DNA of 64,000 nt from an uncultured Oleiphilaceae bacterium (GTDB lineage: Bacteria > Pseudomonadota > Gammaproteobacteria > Pseudomonadales > Oleiphilaceae): NCBI GenBank assembly GCA_913060665.1, contig CAJXUY010000001.1, positions 124,001-188,000 of the forward strand. Direction: 5' to 3'. The position numbers and the translations under genes are program-made. Positions 9,172 to 18,476 of the stretch are shown in pieces. Below the pieces are notes generated by a model, which did no database searches, was not told the DNA's origin, and worked only from the letters and a program-made list of their open reading frames with translations. Position 1 is the first letter of the stretch. The number at the start of each line of letters is the position of its first letter.

Positions 9172-10893
9172 TTATTGGATATGGTTATTATTCAACAAAC
9201 CCATAACAAGATTAGTCGTGAGAATTTGCGGTAGAAGCTCAGGTTCGAAGCCCTTATGATAAACTACATACAAAGGCACGCCATGACGTCCAAAGGATTC
9301 CAAATAACGCGTTATTTCGGTATTTGGCTGTGTTAAATCTCCCTTCATGTAGTGTACTTTCTCCGATTCTAATAAACTAAGAATGGGCTCTTTACTCAAA
9401 ACCGTTTGCTCATTGACAAGACATGTAATACACCAGTCTGCCGTGATGTTAACCAAGATCGTAGCGTATCTGCTTCTCGCCTCTCGTAAATTTGCCTCAC
9501 TGAAGCTCGCCACATTTTTTTGAGGTGCATGCTGTTTCGTATTGTCCACCTTAAACACATTCAGTACAGCTAAGGCGACGATGGCACAAAGAATAGTATT
9601 TGCAACTCTCAGAAACTTAACTCTTGGGCTACTTAATTCACGAGATCTTTGATGAACCCATATGGCAAAGACTAGTGCAAGCATACCAACAAGCAGTCCA
9701 GCCATCGCAGTTTGACTCGTTTGCCTTCCGAATACCCATACTAGCCAAATAACGGACAGAAACATCGGAAATGCCAGAAACTGTTTTAGGTTTTCCATCC
9801 AACTACCTGGTTTAGGCATCCATTTTCGTGTTGCAGGAATAAAGGCAAGTGCCAGAAAAGGCGATGCCATGCCTAAACCTAGTGTAGAAAATACGCTTAT
9901 CGCTTTTGGGGCCGATTGGGTAAGCGCATAACCGAGTGCAGGCCCCATAAAAGGCGCCGTACAAGGGCTAGCGACTAGTACAGCCAAGACACCAGTAAAA
10001 AAGGCACCTCTTTTTCGTCCTTTTCCCACGACGTTGTCGCCTATTCCCATCAAACCAACACCGATTTGGATTACCCCCAAGAAAGCTAGCCCCAAAACCA
10101 ATAATAAATAAGCAAGTAAACCCACAAACCAGGGAGTTTGCAGTTGAAAACCCCAGCCAATGGATTCCCCTGCGTGCCTCAGTGCGATCATTACAGCGGC
10201 GAACCCGCTAAACAAAATTACCACCCCTAATGTATAAAATATGGCCTCTTCTTGAATTTTCCGAGCAGATTTGGCACTAGCTGCTGAGAACTTTAATGCT
10301 TTCAATGACAACACAGGAAACACACAAGGCATTAAATTCAGAATGAGTCCCCCAAGGAAAGCGAACAGAAGGCTAGCCACAAAACCTAATGATTTACTAT
10401 TGTGTAAGGTCTCTATAGATGCATCAGCCTTAAAGTCCTTGATAAAAAATGCATCTCTGGTTTGTGGAGGATAACAAAGTCCAGCTTCCGCACAGCCTTG
10501 GTAGGTAGCTTTTACTAGACTCTCGTTTACACTTTTTTCAACAAGAGGTAATCGAACGCTTACCTGATTATAAAATACAGTGACATCCCCAAAAATAGGA
10601 TCTACTTTAGCTTTGCCTTCGCCTTCAAAAATGGGGTTTCCAAACACACCTTGTTTGCTAGAGAACTTAAACCTTCCCTTATACAAATAGTAACCTTCTG
10701 CTATTTCCCACTGGATCAGTAGGTTGTCACCGTCAATGGATGAGTTCATAACGAAAGCATCATCTACTGGTAATAACTTGGGTTGCTCCTCTGCAAATTC
10801 GTTACTGTTAGCAAATATGGATGCGTACGTTATAGGATTCGCTATAGCTATAATGAAAAACAACAACAGTCGTGTGTATACCTGTTTAGTCAT
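9172..10893 (-). CDS. dsbD: Thiol:disulfide interchange protein DsbD
   Basis: An inner-membrane reductase that carries electrons from cytosolic thioredoxin to the periplasm. Domains in order: signal peptide, N-terminal alpha domain with its Cys pair (GCAEAGLCYPP), the eight-TM domain with one Cys in NLMPCVFPV and one in ASPCTAPF, and a C-terminal thioredoxin-like domain with a CxxC active site (ADWCITCLV). The 573-residue length is standard. In this neighbourhood it may keep periplasmic metal-binding thiols reduced; that link is inference. Confidence 0.94.
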   Translation of the reverse strand: MTKQVYTRLLLFFIIAIANPITYASIFANSNEFAEEQPKLLPVDDAFVMNSSIDGDNLLIQWEIAEGYYLYKGRFKFSSKQGVFGNPIFEGEGKAKVDPIFGDVTVFYNQVSVRLPLVEKSVNESLVKATYQGCAEAGLCYPPQTRDAFFIKDFKADASIETLHNSKSLGFVASLLFAFLGGLILNLMPCVFPVLSLKALKFSAASAKSARKIQEEAIFYTLGVVILFSGFAAVMIALRHAGESIGWGFQLQTPWFVGLLAYLLLVLGLAFLGVIQIGVGLMGIGDNVVGKGRKRGAFFTGVLAVLVASPCTAPFMGPALGYALTQSAPKAISVFSTLGLGMASPFLALAFIPATRKWMPKPGSWMENLKQFLAFPMFLSVIWLVWVFGRQTSQTAMAGLLVGMLALVFAIWVHQRSRELSSPRVKFLRVANTILCAIVALAVLNVFKVDNTKQHAPQKNVASFSEANLREARSRYATILVNITADWCITCLVNEQTVLSKEPILSLLESEKVHYMKGDLTQPNTEITRYLESFGRHGVPLYVVYHKGFEPELLPQILTTNLVMGLLNNNHIQ

Positions 10894-10985
10894 ATTAGTA
10901 ATACTTTACCAGTTAGGATAATCATCCTAGTGAATATTTTGGGTTAAGAGTTCAAGAGTGTAGCCATTTGTAAAACACAATTAGG

Positions 10986-11426
10986 CTAATGCTCGACAAA
11001 TACCTTGATATTGCCATCTGCATCAAAGCTCATTACGTTATAAGCTTCCACCGTATCACCTCGTTCCATACCGGGTGTTCCAAAAGGCATGCCCGGAACG
11101 GCTATGCCTTTTACGTTAGGTCTAAATAGTAATAATCTGCGAATATCCCGTTCGGTCACATGACCTTCTACGATGTAACCATCGATTATCGCGGTATGGC
11201 ATGCAGCAAGCTTTTCGGGAATATTATGTTTTGCTTTAATGGACAATACGTTGCGTGTATTAATGACATTGACTTTATAATCATAGCTTTGCAAATAATC
11301 GACCCACTTTACACAGCAACCACAGTCGGGATTTTTGTACACGGTTATATCTTTAGAAAGAAGGTCATCAGCGAAAGAGATAGATGAGATCGACAACATT
11401 ATAAATAATTGAAAATATAGTTTCAT
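10986..11426 (-). CDS. DUF411 periplasmic metal-binding protein
   Basis: A 146-residue DUF411 protein. It has a signal peptide (ending near SFADD), a Cys cluster (NPDCGCCVKWVDYL), a third Cys in LAACHTAIIDGYIVEGHV, and the conserved AVPGMPFGTPGME motif. The family often occurs in copper and heavy-metal resistance clusters and is thought to bind metal. It lies between dsbD and lspA, all in the same direction. Confidence 0.88.
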   Translation of the reverse strand: MKLYFQLFIMLSISSISFADDLLSKDITVYKNPDCGCCVKWVDYLQSYDYKVNVINTRNVLSIKAKHNIPEKLAACHTAIIDGYIVEGHVTERDIRRLLLFRPNVKGIAVPGMPFGTPGMERGDTVEAYNVMSFDADGNIKVFVEH

Positions 11427-11480
11427 AGGTTGGCCACCAAGCTCTGATAATATTGAAAGATTGCAGGGTTAGGGCTGAAC

Positions 11481-12002
11481 TTAATTTGAATTATGTTTTA
11501 ATCCACTCCATAGGAGGAAGATAACGCCCACGACTATCGCCATATCGGCAATATTGAACGCAGGCCAATGCATTCCTTGCCAATGCACGTCGAGAAAATC
11601 TACAACGGCTCCTCGATATAGTCGGTCACTCATGTTAGCGAGTGCTCCACCAAGAACCAGAGAGTATCCTATCGCCTCCTTTCGAAGTGGTTTCTGCTTT
11701 AAGCTCCATACAAGCCAGCATGAAATAATGAAAGCAATTGATACAAAGAAATAACGTTGCCACCCACCGGCTTCAGATAAAAAACTAAACGCAGCCCCTT
11801 CATTTCTTAGATGTACCAAGTTAAAAAAGCCTGTGATTGTAACGCCCCTTCCGTAGTCGATGGTGGTTTCAATGATATATTTACAGAGCTGATCTGTTAT
11901 CAAGATAATAAATGTAACAAGAAAATAAACACCTACTCGTTTGACAGGCATATCACTTGAGATCCACTGTGTAAGCTTGATCATCCTAGCCGTTGGTTCC
12001 AT
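11481..12002 (-). CDS. lspA: Lipoprotein signal peptidase (signal peptidase II)
   Basis: Cleaves lipoprotein signal peptides at the lipobox. The 173 residues have four TM segments and the family signatures NLVHLRNEGAAFSF and VVDFLDV...AFNIADMAIVVG, which carry the two catalytic Asp. It is an accessory copy: it sits downstream of the HMA-CDF transporter (12112-13020), an arrangement known from pbr-type metal operons (pbrBC with an LspA-like gene), not next to ileS as the housekeeping copy usually is. Confidence 0.93.
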   Translation of the reverse strand: MEPTARMIKLTQWISSDMPVKRVGVYFLVTFIILITDQLCKYIIETTIDYGRGVTITGFFNLVHLRNEGAAFSFLSEAGGWQRYFFVSIAFIISCWLVWSLKQKPLRKEAIGYSLVLGGALANMSDRLYRGAVVDFLDVHWQGMHWPAFNIADMAIVVGVIFLLWSGLKHNSN

Positions 12003-12111
12003 CGCTACACCTCATTCACGTTATTCGAGAGTTATTCTTTAGTAACCACTGAATTATTACTTTGTAACTTAAGTGTTAGTTTCTGTATTTCGTTTAAGCC
12101 CCATCTTCATG

Positions 12112-13020
12112 CTAATGAGATTTCAACTTTAATATCCGACGAGCACCATTTAACACAATCAATCCTATCAATAGCCCAATGATTAAATCAGGGTATCTTG
12201 ACCCCGTCCAAGCAACCAAAATACCCGCCAAGATAACGCCTAAATTTGCTATTACGTCATTGGCGGAAAAGATCCAACTCGCTTTCATGTGGGCACCGTT
12301 ATCTTTCTGTTTAGCAATCAAAAATAAACAAATGGTATTTGCTATCAATGCCACCATTCCAAAGCCTATCATCAGCGTTGAGACGGGCTCACTGCCAAAC
12401 AAGAAACGCCTACCAACTTCCATTAAAGCTCCAAGAGCCAAAATTAATTGTAACCACCCCGAAAAATGCGCTGCCCGAACTTTCATTTGGATACTATGTC
12501 CCACTGCATACAGTGTTACGCCATATACAGCAGCGTCTGCAAACATATCCAGCGAGTCTGCAATGAGTCCAGCGGATTGCGCCCACAAACCGACGATTAT
12601 TTCTACAGCAAACATAACTGCATTAATGGCTAGTAATTGTTTGAGAACCAAAGATTCAGATGCGTCAGACTCTAATGAGGATATTGTTACTTTATTCAGC
12701 TCACCCTCATTAACTGGCTGGGTGTGAATCAAACTAGAACCTAAACCAAGAGAAGAGAGACGTCGCTCTATTTCACTCAGATTATCGCTATGATAAACCT
12801 TCACTTTTCGATTGGGCGTATCAAAGACAAGAATCAAGCTCGGTTGAACGGGCTCTAATGCCATTCGAATCAAGTTTTCCTCCGAAGGGCAGTCCATCTT
12901 GGAGACAAAAAAATCGCTGACAATATTTATAGACGGCGCTGCTTCAATTAAATCGGAAGTAACGTTTTTTTGATCAGGAGAGTTTTGGTTCTGGCATTCA
13001 CCACTACATTGTTCGCTCAT
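12112..13020 (-). CDS. Cation diffusion facilitator-type transporter with N-terminal HMA-like domain
   Basis: An inner-membrane metal exporter of 302 residues. The N-terminal part (about 35-105) is ferredoxin-like, similar to HMA domains, with a single Cys44 in the KMDCPSEEN loop and extra Cys at 5 and 9. The CDF membrane part (about 125-300) has the metal site D155-x6-D162 (ADSLDMFAD) and SANDVIANLG. It is divergent from a CadR/PbrR-like MerR, with a 19-bp-spacer promoter driving it. Likely substrates are Cd, Zn or Pb; the exact metal is inference. Confidence 0.88.
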   Translation of the reverse strand: MSEQCSGECQNQNSPDQKNVTSDLIEAAPSINIVSDFFVSKMDCPSEENLIRMALEPVQPSLILVFDTPNRKVKVYHSDNLSEIERRLSSLGLGSSLIHTQPVNEGELNKVTISSLESDASESLVLKQLLAINAVMFAVEIIVGLWAQSAGLIADSLDMFADAAVYGVTLYAVGHSIQMKVRAAHFSGWLQLILALGALMEVGRRFLFGSEPVSTLMIGFGMVALIANTICLFLIAKQKDNGAHMKASWIFSANDVIANLGVILAGILVAWTGSRYPDLIIGLLIGLIVLNGARRILKLKSH

Positions 13021-13049
13021 AATTTATCCTTGTACCTTAGTTAAGATAC

Positions 13050-13080
13050 AGTTTAAACTCTATAGCTAGTATAGAGTCAA
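13050..13080 (-). promoter_or_regulatory. MerR-type promoter/operator of the CDF transporter
   Basis: On the minus strand TTGACT (13080-13075) and TAAACT (13055-13050) are separated by 19 bp. A perfect dyad ACTCTATA-CTAGC-TATAGAGT spans the spacer. It faces the CDF gene starting at 13020, and the divergent merR gene starts at 13100, the usual self-regulated MerR layout. Confidence 0.87.
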
Positions 13081-13099
13081 GCAAATGTGAGGGCAGAAA

Positions 13100-13507
13100 A
13101 TGAAGATTGGTGAACTAGCTAGACAAACAGATTGCACAGTACAGGCTATACGACATTATGATAAAGAAGGGCTTATTCACACATCCACACGTAGCGAAGG
13201 TAATTTTCGTCTTTATCATAAAGACACCGTAGAAAGATTAGTGTTCATCAAGCATTGTCGTAGCCTTGACCTTTCCATAATGGAGATCCGCCAATTACTA
13301 CAACTTAATGACTCTTCAGAAGTCTGCTGCAGTGATATTAATTTAATGATCGATAGTCACATTGTCGAGGTTGAACAGCGAATTAAAGGCCTACAATCTC
13401 TTCGCAATCAACTCAAGTCTTTGAGAAATAGTTGTTCAGGAGAGAGGACAGTCGAGCAATGCGGTATTCTGTCAAATTTATGCAGTCATAATAATTCGTC
13501 TGTTTAA
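13100..13507 (+). CDS. CadR/PbrR/ZntR-like MerR regulator
   Basis: A 135-residue metal-sensing activator. HTH at the N-terminus (IGELARQTDCTVQAIRHYD), then a dimerisation helix. Cys77, Cys112 and Cys121 match the three-Cys set of CadR/PbrR-type sensors of divalent metals (Cd, Pb, Zn). It probably activates the divergent HMA-CDF exporter through the dyad promoter at 13050-13080. Confidence 0.92.
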   Translation: MKIGELARQTDCTVQAIRHYDKEGLIHTSTRSEGNFRLYHKDTVERLVFIKHCRSLDLSIMEIRQLLQLNDSSEVCCSDINLMIDSHIVEVEQRIKGLQSLRNQLKSLRNSCSGERTVEQCGILSNLCSHNNSSV

Positions 13508-13812
13508 TAGAATATAATTAATGAATCGCTAATGCTCATTTTCGTTAGTTATCTCAAACCAAAATCTGGCTGAATTATCCTTATCTATATGTAGCTATCG
13601 AGCGCTATATTTGTCGGCACTTAAGTCGAAGTAATATTGTTTTATTAGTTTCAAGCCTGAATTTAAAATTGTAAGATCAGTTCGAGCTGATTCAAAATGA
13701 AAAGTTGGCATTTTACGTAGCTATGAGGTAACTACCCCTTTAATACTTGTTTATCTATTCATTGAATTCTGGAAATTTTGACAAAAAGTCTCAAGCTAAC
13801 GGGGTATAGATA
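13508..13812. other. Gap of about 300 bp without recognisable genes
   Basis: AT-rich spacer between the merR gene and the EamA gene. It contains no plausible coding frame, RNA gene or strong hairpin that I can identify; the promoter of the EamA gene is presumably in its right half. Confidence 0.6.
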
Positions 13813-14697
13813 ATGATCAGAGTTTCGCTTATCTCGATAGCCGTTATGTTCTTATGGTCAATTTGTTACCCCTTTATAGCACTAAGTCTTTCATTTGCCC
13901 CTTTAATGTTAACAGCGTTTCTCCGCGCACTGATAGCAGGACTAATATTACTAGCTATTGCTTATGCTCTCAAACGCCCTTTTCCCAATAATACGAAGGA
14001 ATGGATTACTATTACTTTTGCTGGATTTACTGCTACTAGTATTGGCTTTTGGGGGATGTTTTATGCGGGAAGTTTGTTATCGCCAGGTTTAGCGACCGTC
14101 ATTACAAACACTCAACCATTGATTGCAAGCTTGCTTGGTTGGTACTTTCTTAGTGAACGTCCAAGTAAAAACTCAATGATTGGTATAGGGCTAGGCTTTA
14201 TTGGAATATTTATCATAAGCTCAGGGTCAATTACACTTAATAACCCAAATATGGTTCAAGGCATATTATTCGTTCTCATTGCGGCCATAGGCATTGCCGT
14301 TAGTAATATTTTACTTAAACGAATTGCTAACAAAGTGGACATCTACAACGCTATGGGGTTGCAGCTCTGCATCGGAGCGATTCCTTTAGGGGCCCTCAAC
14401 CTTTATCAAGGAAACATGCTGTCGTTGCAACTTACCCTTGATTACATATTGATTCTATCAGTCCTGACATTATTCGGCACTGCGTTACCTTTTGTTTTGT
14501 GGTTCTGGTTATTAAGAAGAGCGCCTCTCTTTAAACTAAATGTTTTTAGTTTCTTAACACCTGTTTTTGGATTATTAATAGGATATATATATTTCTTTGA
14601 GTTATTGTCTCCTATTCAATGGCTAGGTATATTTATTACTGGAATTGCTATTTTTATGGTAGGTAGATCTAACGAAGCAATAGAGATAAGCTCATAA
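13813..14697 (+). CDS. EamA/RhaT-family (DMT superfamily) transporter
   Basis: An inner-membrane protein of 294 residues with ten predicted TM segments in two EamA repeats; the first covers about 5-140 (LTAFLRALIAGLILL, ITNTQPLIASLLGWYFLSERPS) and the second about 150-288. Members export amino acids, metabolites or drugs; the substrate cannot be told from sequence. It stands alone, with a hairpin shortly downstream. Confidence 0.85.
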   Translation: MIRVSLISIAVMFLWSICYPFIALSLSFAPLMLTAFLRALIAGLILLAIAYALKRPFPNNTKEWITITFAGFTATSIGFWGMFYAGSLLSPGLATVITNTQPLIASLLGWYFLSERPSKNSMIGIGLGFIGIFIISSGSITLNNPNMVQGILFVLIAAIGIAVSNILLKRIANKVDIYNAMGLQLCIGAIPLGALNLYQGNMLSLQLTLDYILILSVLTLFGTALPFVLWFWLLRRAPLFKLNVFSFLTPVFGLLIGYIYFFELLSPIQWLGIFITGIAIFMVGRSNEAIEISS

Positions 14698-14748
14698 TTA
14701 GAATCGATAACTATCTCCAGTGTTAAATTACTTCCCATATACCTATAT

Positions 14749-14793
14749 CCACCGAGCCTTGAGTTTAACCTCCAATTTCACAAGGCTTGGTGG
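14749..14793. terminator. Hairpin between convergent genes (candidate bidirectional terminator)
   Basis: CCACCGAGCCTTG (14749-14761) pairs with CAAGGCTTGGTGG (14781-14793) with a single G-T type mismatch, forming a 13-bp stem and a 19-base loop. It lies between the convergent EamA gene and the gene ending at 14822. There is no long T-tract, so the terminator role is tentative. Confidence 0.5.
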
Positions 14794-14821
14794 AAAGTAG
14801 TATAAGAAGACTGAATCTAAT

Positions 14822-15166
14822 TTAGTCACTACCAAACATTTCTCTTTTATAATCACTGGCTCTCATGCCATGCCTTTCAGCTCCTTTAATCGTATGAGGA
14901 TGCACTTTATGTCCATGAGGGTGCTCTTCCATCGCATCTTCATGAATTACATAAGACTCCCCTTCTGGCATTCCTGCAGCAGTTGGCTCGGTTAAGTTGT
15001 GTATATGCATAACTTCATCTTTGCTGAAATCTTCAGGCGGTTGAAGATCTTCTTTCTTAGATGCTTTTCCTTCAGCAAGCGAATATGTAGTTACTGCTGT
15101 AAGAAGCAGTATAGATAATGTACTGGTGACTTTAGATAATGTACTGGTGACTTTAGATAATGACAT
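14822..15166 (-). CDS. Small secreted His-rich protein of unknown function
   Basis: From the ATG at 15166 the protein has 114 residues; I prefer it to the ATG at 15181 because AGGAA lies just upstream. It has an N-terminal signal peptide with a repeated STLSKVT motif created by a 21-bp DNA duplication. The mature part is charged and has a His-rich stretch (EEHPHGHKVHPHTIKG). I do not recognise the family. Metal binding is plausible from the His pattern and the neighbourhood, but is not shown. Confidence 0.65.
   Translation of the reverse strand: MSLSKVTSTLSKVTSTLSILLLTAVTTYSLAEGKASKKEDLQPPEDFSKDEVMHIHNLTEPTAAGMPEGESYVIHEDAMEEHPHGHKVHPHTIKGAERHGMRASDYKREMFGSD
15120..15161 (-). repeat. 21-bp tandem duplication inside a signal peptide
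   Basis: Two identical 21-bp units (15120-15140 and 15141-15161) encode two copies of a seven-residue STLSKVT block in the n-region of the preceding secreted protein. The unit length keeps the frame, so the gene stays open. It is probably a recent slippage event. Confidence 0.85.
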
Positions 15167-15230
15167 ATCAAAATTCCTCATAACAATTCATGGTGCAAGT
15201 CGATAACTAACCCGTTACCTGACGATAAAA

Positions 15231-15605
15231 CTAAACCTGAAAAGACTGAGGAATTAACTTTGGCGGCCGCTTTAGGCCAGTTAAAATACAGGAATTGTAA
15301 TATTTATCGGCTCTATGAACCCATATATCATTATGATGCACAAAATTTATTGCGCCATACGAAAACAAACAACAACCACTACATGAGGGACCAGAACTGT
15401 GATGACAATTCTGCGCTAAACTTCCGGTAAGATCTTCATCTAAATGCACAGTTAAAACCGAATGATCAAAGTGCATATCAGTAGTTTTCTCGAAAGAAGA
15501 AATAATTTCAGAATCAATCACCCCCACATCAGCCAATATACTACTGTACGCTAAACCAACAGTTATCAAGAGAGCTAGGGTAATGAACCTGAATATAAAA
15601 GCCAT
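15231..15605 (-). CDS. Small Cys/His-containing exported protein of unknown function
   Basis: A 124-residue protein with an N-terminal signal/TM segment (residues 4-24) and a Cys/His-rich centre (NCHHSSGPSCSGCCLF). It ends in a basic, proline-rich tail (LKRPPKLIPQ). The layout recalls small DUF2946-like periplasmic proteins found in copper clusters, such as the one at 50318-50779, but I cannot name a family. It lies 65 bp upstream of the His-rich gene in the same direction. Confidence 0.62.
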   Translation of the reverse strand: MAFIFRFITLALLITVGLAYSSILADVGVIDSEIISSFEKTTDMHFDHSVLTVHLDEDLTGSLAQNCHHSSGPSCSGCCLFSYGAINFVHHNDIWVHRADKYYNSCILTGLKRPPKLIPQSFQV

Positions 15606-15743
15606 CTACCGATCCAATTTACAAACACATTAATAGAAACCTTTTGTCTATTAGGTTAGTACATTTCAATTAAGTTCACCATAAGTTGATATTAATTATC
15701 GTTCTTCCTTCTAACTAAATTTTAGCCATAACCCTGCTGGATA

Positions 15744-16433
15744 TCACTTTTGTGAAAAAGTAATATCACCGTAATAGGAAACTACCTTACCTTCACTATT
15801 ATCAGTATCAGTCATCAAAGCGACCACATGAATATATCGCACTTCTGAACCAAACAATTTTCTAAAATCTTCATAGACATTGCGTTTTTCTTCGTACCAC
15901 GTTTCTAGCTGGTCATCGGAAGAACGTATTGCATACATTCGTGCGCTACTTCCTGCAAAGGCATTCGGCCAGGATGTACCCTTTGGCAAATTACTCGACC
16001 AAACATAATTTATTGCTTTAGTATTCCAAAAAAATAGGCCTCCAGATACTACAACATATATCCTTGCTGCATAGTCATCACCAGATTTTTGTTTTTCATC
16101 CATTTGGCCTAATCTATTTGAAACGCGCCAACGCCAAGTCAGATAAGGGTATTTTTTAATATCTACAGTAATTTTTTTTACTAACCCTGATGCACTGGCT
16201 TTACTGTCAGCTTTAAGAGCAGTTGTGTCACCCAACTGAACAAAAACATAGCTCGTTTTACCATTAAAGAGCTTTTCCTCCCATCCTTCCAATCCTCCGC
16301 TCGAAAATTTTCCAACAGGAATGGTGCCACCTGTTTCCGCCTGTGCGATACAAGCAAGTATTATTGAAAGAAAAAAATAAAATAATACTTTTAATGTAAC
16401 CCTAGCTCTTATGTACCGGAACATTAGCTTCAT
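15744..16433 (-). CDS. DUF3047 periplasmic protein
   Basis: A 229-residue DUF3047 protein with a signal peptide (about residues 10-31, ending IAQAE). The beta-rich body carries the family segments YPYLTWRWRVS, DDYAARIYVVV and NYVWSSNLPKG. The start at 16433 overlaps the stop of the PLD gene by 4 bp (ATGA); an upstream in-frame extension exists but would lie inside the PLD gene. The function is unknown. Coupling to a cardiolipin-synthase-like gene suggests an envelope role. Confidence 0.83.
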   Translation of the reverse strand: MKLMFRYIRARVTLKVLFYFFLSIILACIAQAETGGTIPVGKFSSGGLEGWEEKLFNGKTSYVFVQLGDTTALKADSKASASGLVKKITVDIKKYPYLTWRWRVSNRLGQMDEKQKSGDDYAARIYVVVSGGLFFWNTKAINYVWSSNLPKGTSWPNAFAGSSARMYAIRSSDDQLETWYEEKRNVYEDFRKLFGSEVRYIHVVALMTDTDNSEGKVVSYYGDITFSQK

Positions 16434-17587
16434 AACAGTCGTCTCAACCAATATCCCAATAAGGCCAATGGCCACCACCGCCATGCTATCCGTTTCCAAT
16501 GAGCTGCTGAAATTGGGTGACACTCTGTTTTGGCCGCTGAATATAGCTTTCTAAATGAGGAAATAAGTGCGTTATTAGAAGTAATAAGTACCAGTTCAAA
16601 ATTAACAAACAGGCTACGATAATCGACGTTGGCAGAACCGATCATTACTTTCACATCATCCACTATCATAAGCTTGGCATGGAGCATCCGAGGCTGATAC
16701 TCATAAACCTCGATACCTGCCATCAATAATTGCGTGTAGTAGTTTTTAACGGCCCAATCTACGCATTTGTTATCACTTAATCGGGGAACCATTAATTCGA
16801 CTCGTACGCCACGGCTAGCCGTGGCTATTAAGCGCTTAAGCAAAAAACTATCAGGTACAAAGTAAGGAGTTGCAACCCGTACGCTTTCCTTGGCAGACTT
16901 CAGCATATTGCCAATTTCACAACGCAGACGAAAACGGCACTTTTTTGAGAAATTTGGTAATAGATAGATAGGTGAGTCACTGACCGGAAGGTGAAACTGC
17001 CTCGAACCATTCCAAAATTCCAAAAAATAACGTTCTACCGCTTTAGCGGTTGGTTCGGACATAGCTACATGGCAGTCAAACCAACGCTGCACTCCAATCA
17101 TTTTACGAGAGCTTTCATTATGAATATTGAACCCACCGATGAAGGCCTTCGTGCCATCCACTACTAATATTTTTCGATGATTTCGTACATTGAATTGAAG
17201 CGGATTTTTCCAGGCCCAACGATGAAACCACTTGAGTTTCACGCCATATGGAATCATCTTTTTGAAAAAGGAACCATGTAACCAATTTCCACTGCCAGCA
17301 GCATCAATATGTATTCTTACATCAACCCCTTGCATGGCTTTTTCTTGGAGGGCCACAATAAAGCGTTGGCCGACCTCATCTGTTGCAAAAATGTATGATT
17401 CCAGATAAATACTTATTTCAGCGTTAGAAATCGCATCGAGCATTGCCGTAAATAGCTCATCGCCTTCACAATAGACACTAAAAGGATCTATGACTGTTGC
17501 GTCTTGCTCAACAGCACCATTGCTCTCCTCACAATGACATGAGGTGTTGTTATATCTGTTCGTTGCACCATCGATATTATTAAACAC
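16430..17587 (-). CDS. Phospholipase D-family cardiolipin synthase-like protein
   Basis: A 385-residue PLD-superfamily enzyme with both HKD motifs: HRKILVVDGTKAFIGGFN in the first half and HAKLMIVDDVKVMIGSAN in the second. There is no N-terminal TM pair, as in ClsB-type enzymes, and the C-terminus is hydrophobic (RWWPLALLGYWL). It probably makes cardiolipin or exchanges phospholipid head groups. The start is GTG at 17587 with AAGGA upstream. DUF3047 follows by a 4-bp overlap. Confidence 0.87.
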   Translation of the reverse strand: MFNNIDGATNRYNNTSCHCEESNGAVEQDATVIDPFSVYCEGDELFTAMLDAISNAEISIYLESYIFATDEVGQRFIVALQEKAMQGVDVRIHIDAAGSGNWLHGSFFKKMIPYGVKLKWFHRWAWKNPLQFNVRNHRKILVVDGTKAFIGGFNIHNESSRKMIGVQRWFDCHVAMSEPTAKAVERYFLEFWNGSRQFHLPVSDSPIYLLPNFSKKCRFRLRCEIGNMLKSAKESVRVATPYFVPDSFLLKRLIATASRGVRVELMVPRLSDNKCVDWAVKNYYTQLLMAGIEVYEYQPRMLHAKLMIVDDVKVMIGSANVDYRSLFVNFELVLITSNNALISSFRKLYSAAKTECHPISAAHWKRIAWRWWPLALLGYWLRRLL

Positions 17588-17618
17588 CTAAGTATTCCTT
17601 TATTGAGCTAACGATTCG

Positions 17619-18476
17619 CTAAAACTCCGTTATAAAATTAGTGTGGGTCATCAATGGAACGCCAAGAATAATATCTGCACAGGATTTTGGTGCTCTTAGC
17701 CAGGGTTGATGACCAGTGCCATCCAACAGGATTAGCCGCCAGTTCGAATGCAGTCGTACCAGGCGTTTAATGCCCTCGACCGGTGCCGAAATATCATCTT
17801 CCGCATGGATACAAATGACAGGTAATGTTTTTGGAAGCTTCTTGGCATCATCATTAAGGTCATAACGATAAAGGACCTCCCAAAGAGACGTCGTAGATGA
17901 CATTACATTGTGTTTAACGAGGTCGTCCACGACTTCAGCAGGGTAATCCTTCAGTATATAAGGAAGAATTTGTCTTGTGATGCCCCTAGTTATCAGGCAA
18001 GTTAATGCGGTAGTCATCATATTAGTCAATAACCAGCCACTGGGTTTATGCCTTAGCCACCGATAAGCGGTATGTTTATCACCGAAATATGGGCAGCTGA
18101 TTAAGATCAGGCGATTAACCGTTTCCGGGTACCGTGCGGAATAGGCTAAGGCCAACGCTGCCCCGAGAGAATGTCCTACCAGAGTTAAATTTTTACGATC
18201 ACCTAAAGCCTCTTTTAAGGCTTCTAAATGTAAATCTACCGTATATCGGCAATACGGTTTAGGTGAGTCTCCAAAACCCAGTAAATCAACCATAATCAGG
18301 TGGGAATCGAAATTAACCTGATCCATGACCGATAACCAATACCGGTGTGTACCACCAAGACCATGCAGCAAAACTATCGTCGGACCAGAACCTGGGCGCT
18401 CAACTACATGAAGCCCACTACCCTGTCGTTTCCGAAGATTACTGAGATAGGATGTCAACGTCTTTTTATCGGTCAC
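17619..18476 (-). CDS. Alpha/beta hydrolase
   Basis: A 285-residue hydrolase with the oxyanion HGLGG motif, nucleophile elbow GHSLGA, acid in HAEDDISAPV and the late catalytic His in GTGHQPW. No signal peptide; probably cytosolic. The GTG start overlaps the stop of the upstream FAD oxidoreductase by 4 bp, so the two act together or at least are co-translated. The substrate, an ester or thioester, is unknown. Confidence 0.86.
   Translation of the reverse strand: MTDKKTLTSYLSNLRKRQGSGLHVVERPGSGPTIVLLHGLGGTHRYWLSVMDQVNFDSHLIMVDLLGFGDSPKPYCRYTVDLHLEALKEALGDRKNLTLVGHSLGAALALAYSARYPETVNRLILISCPYFGDKHTAYRWLRHKPSGWLLTNMMTTALTCLITRGITRQILPYILKDYPAEVVDDLVKHNVMSSTTSLWEVLYRYDLNDDAKKLPKTLPVICIHAEDDISAPVEGIKRLVRLHSNWRLILLDGTGHQPWLRAPKSCADIILGVPLMTHTNFITEF

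Noticed and set aside
12179-12727. Long plus-strand frame inside the CDF gene
   Set aside because: It is the antisense shadow of the HMA-CDF transporter, which has clear motifs on the minus strand.
16434-16523. Upstream extension of the DUF3047 gene
   Set aside because: The extension lies within the PLD gene; the ATG at 16433 with a 4-bp overlap gives a normal signal peptide.
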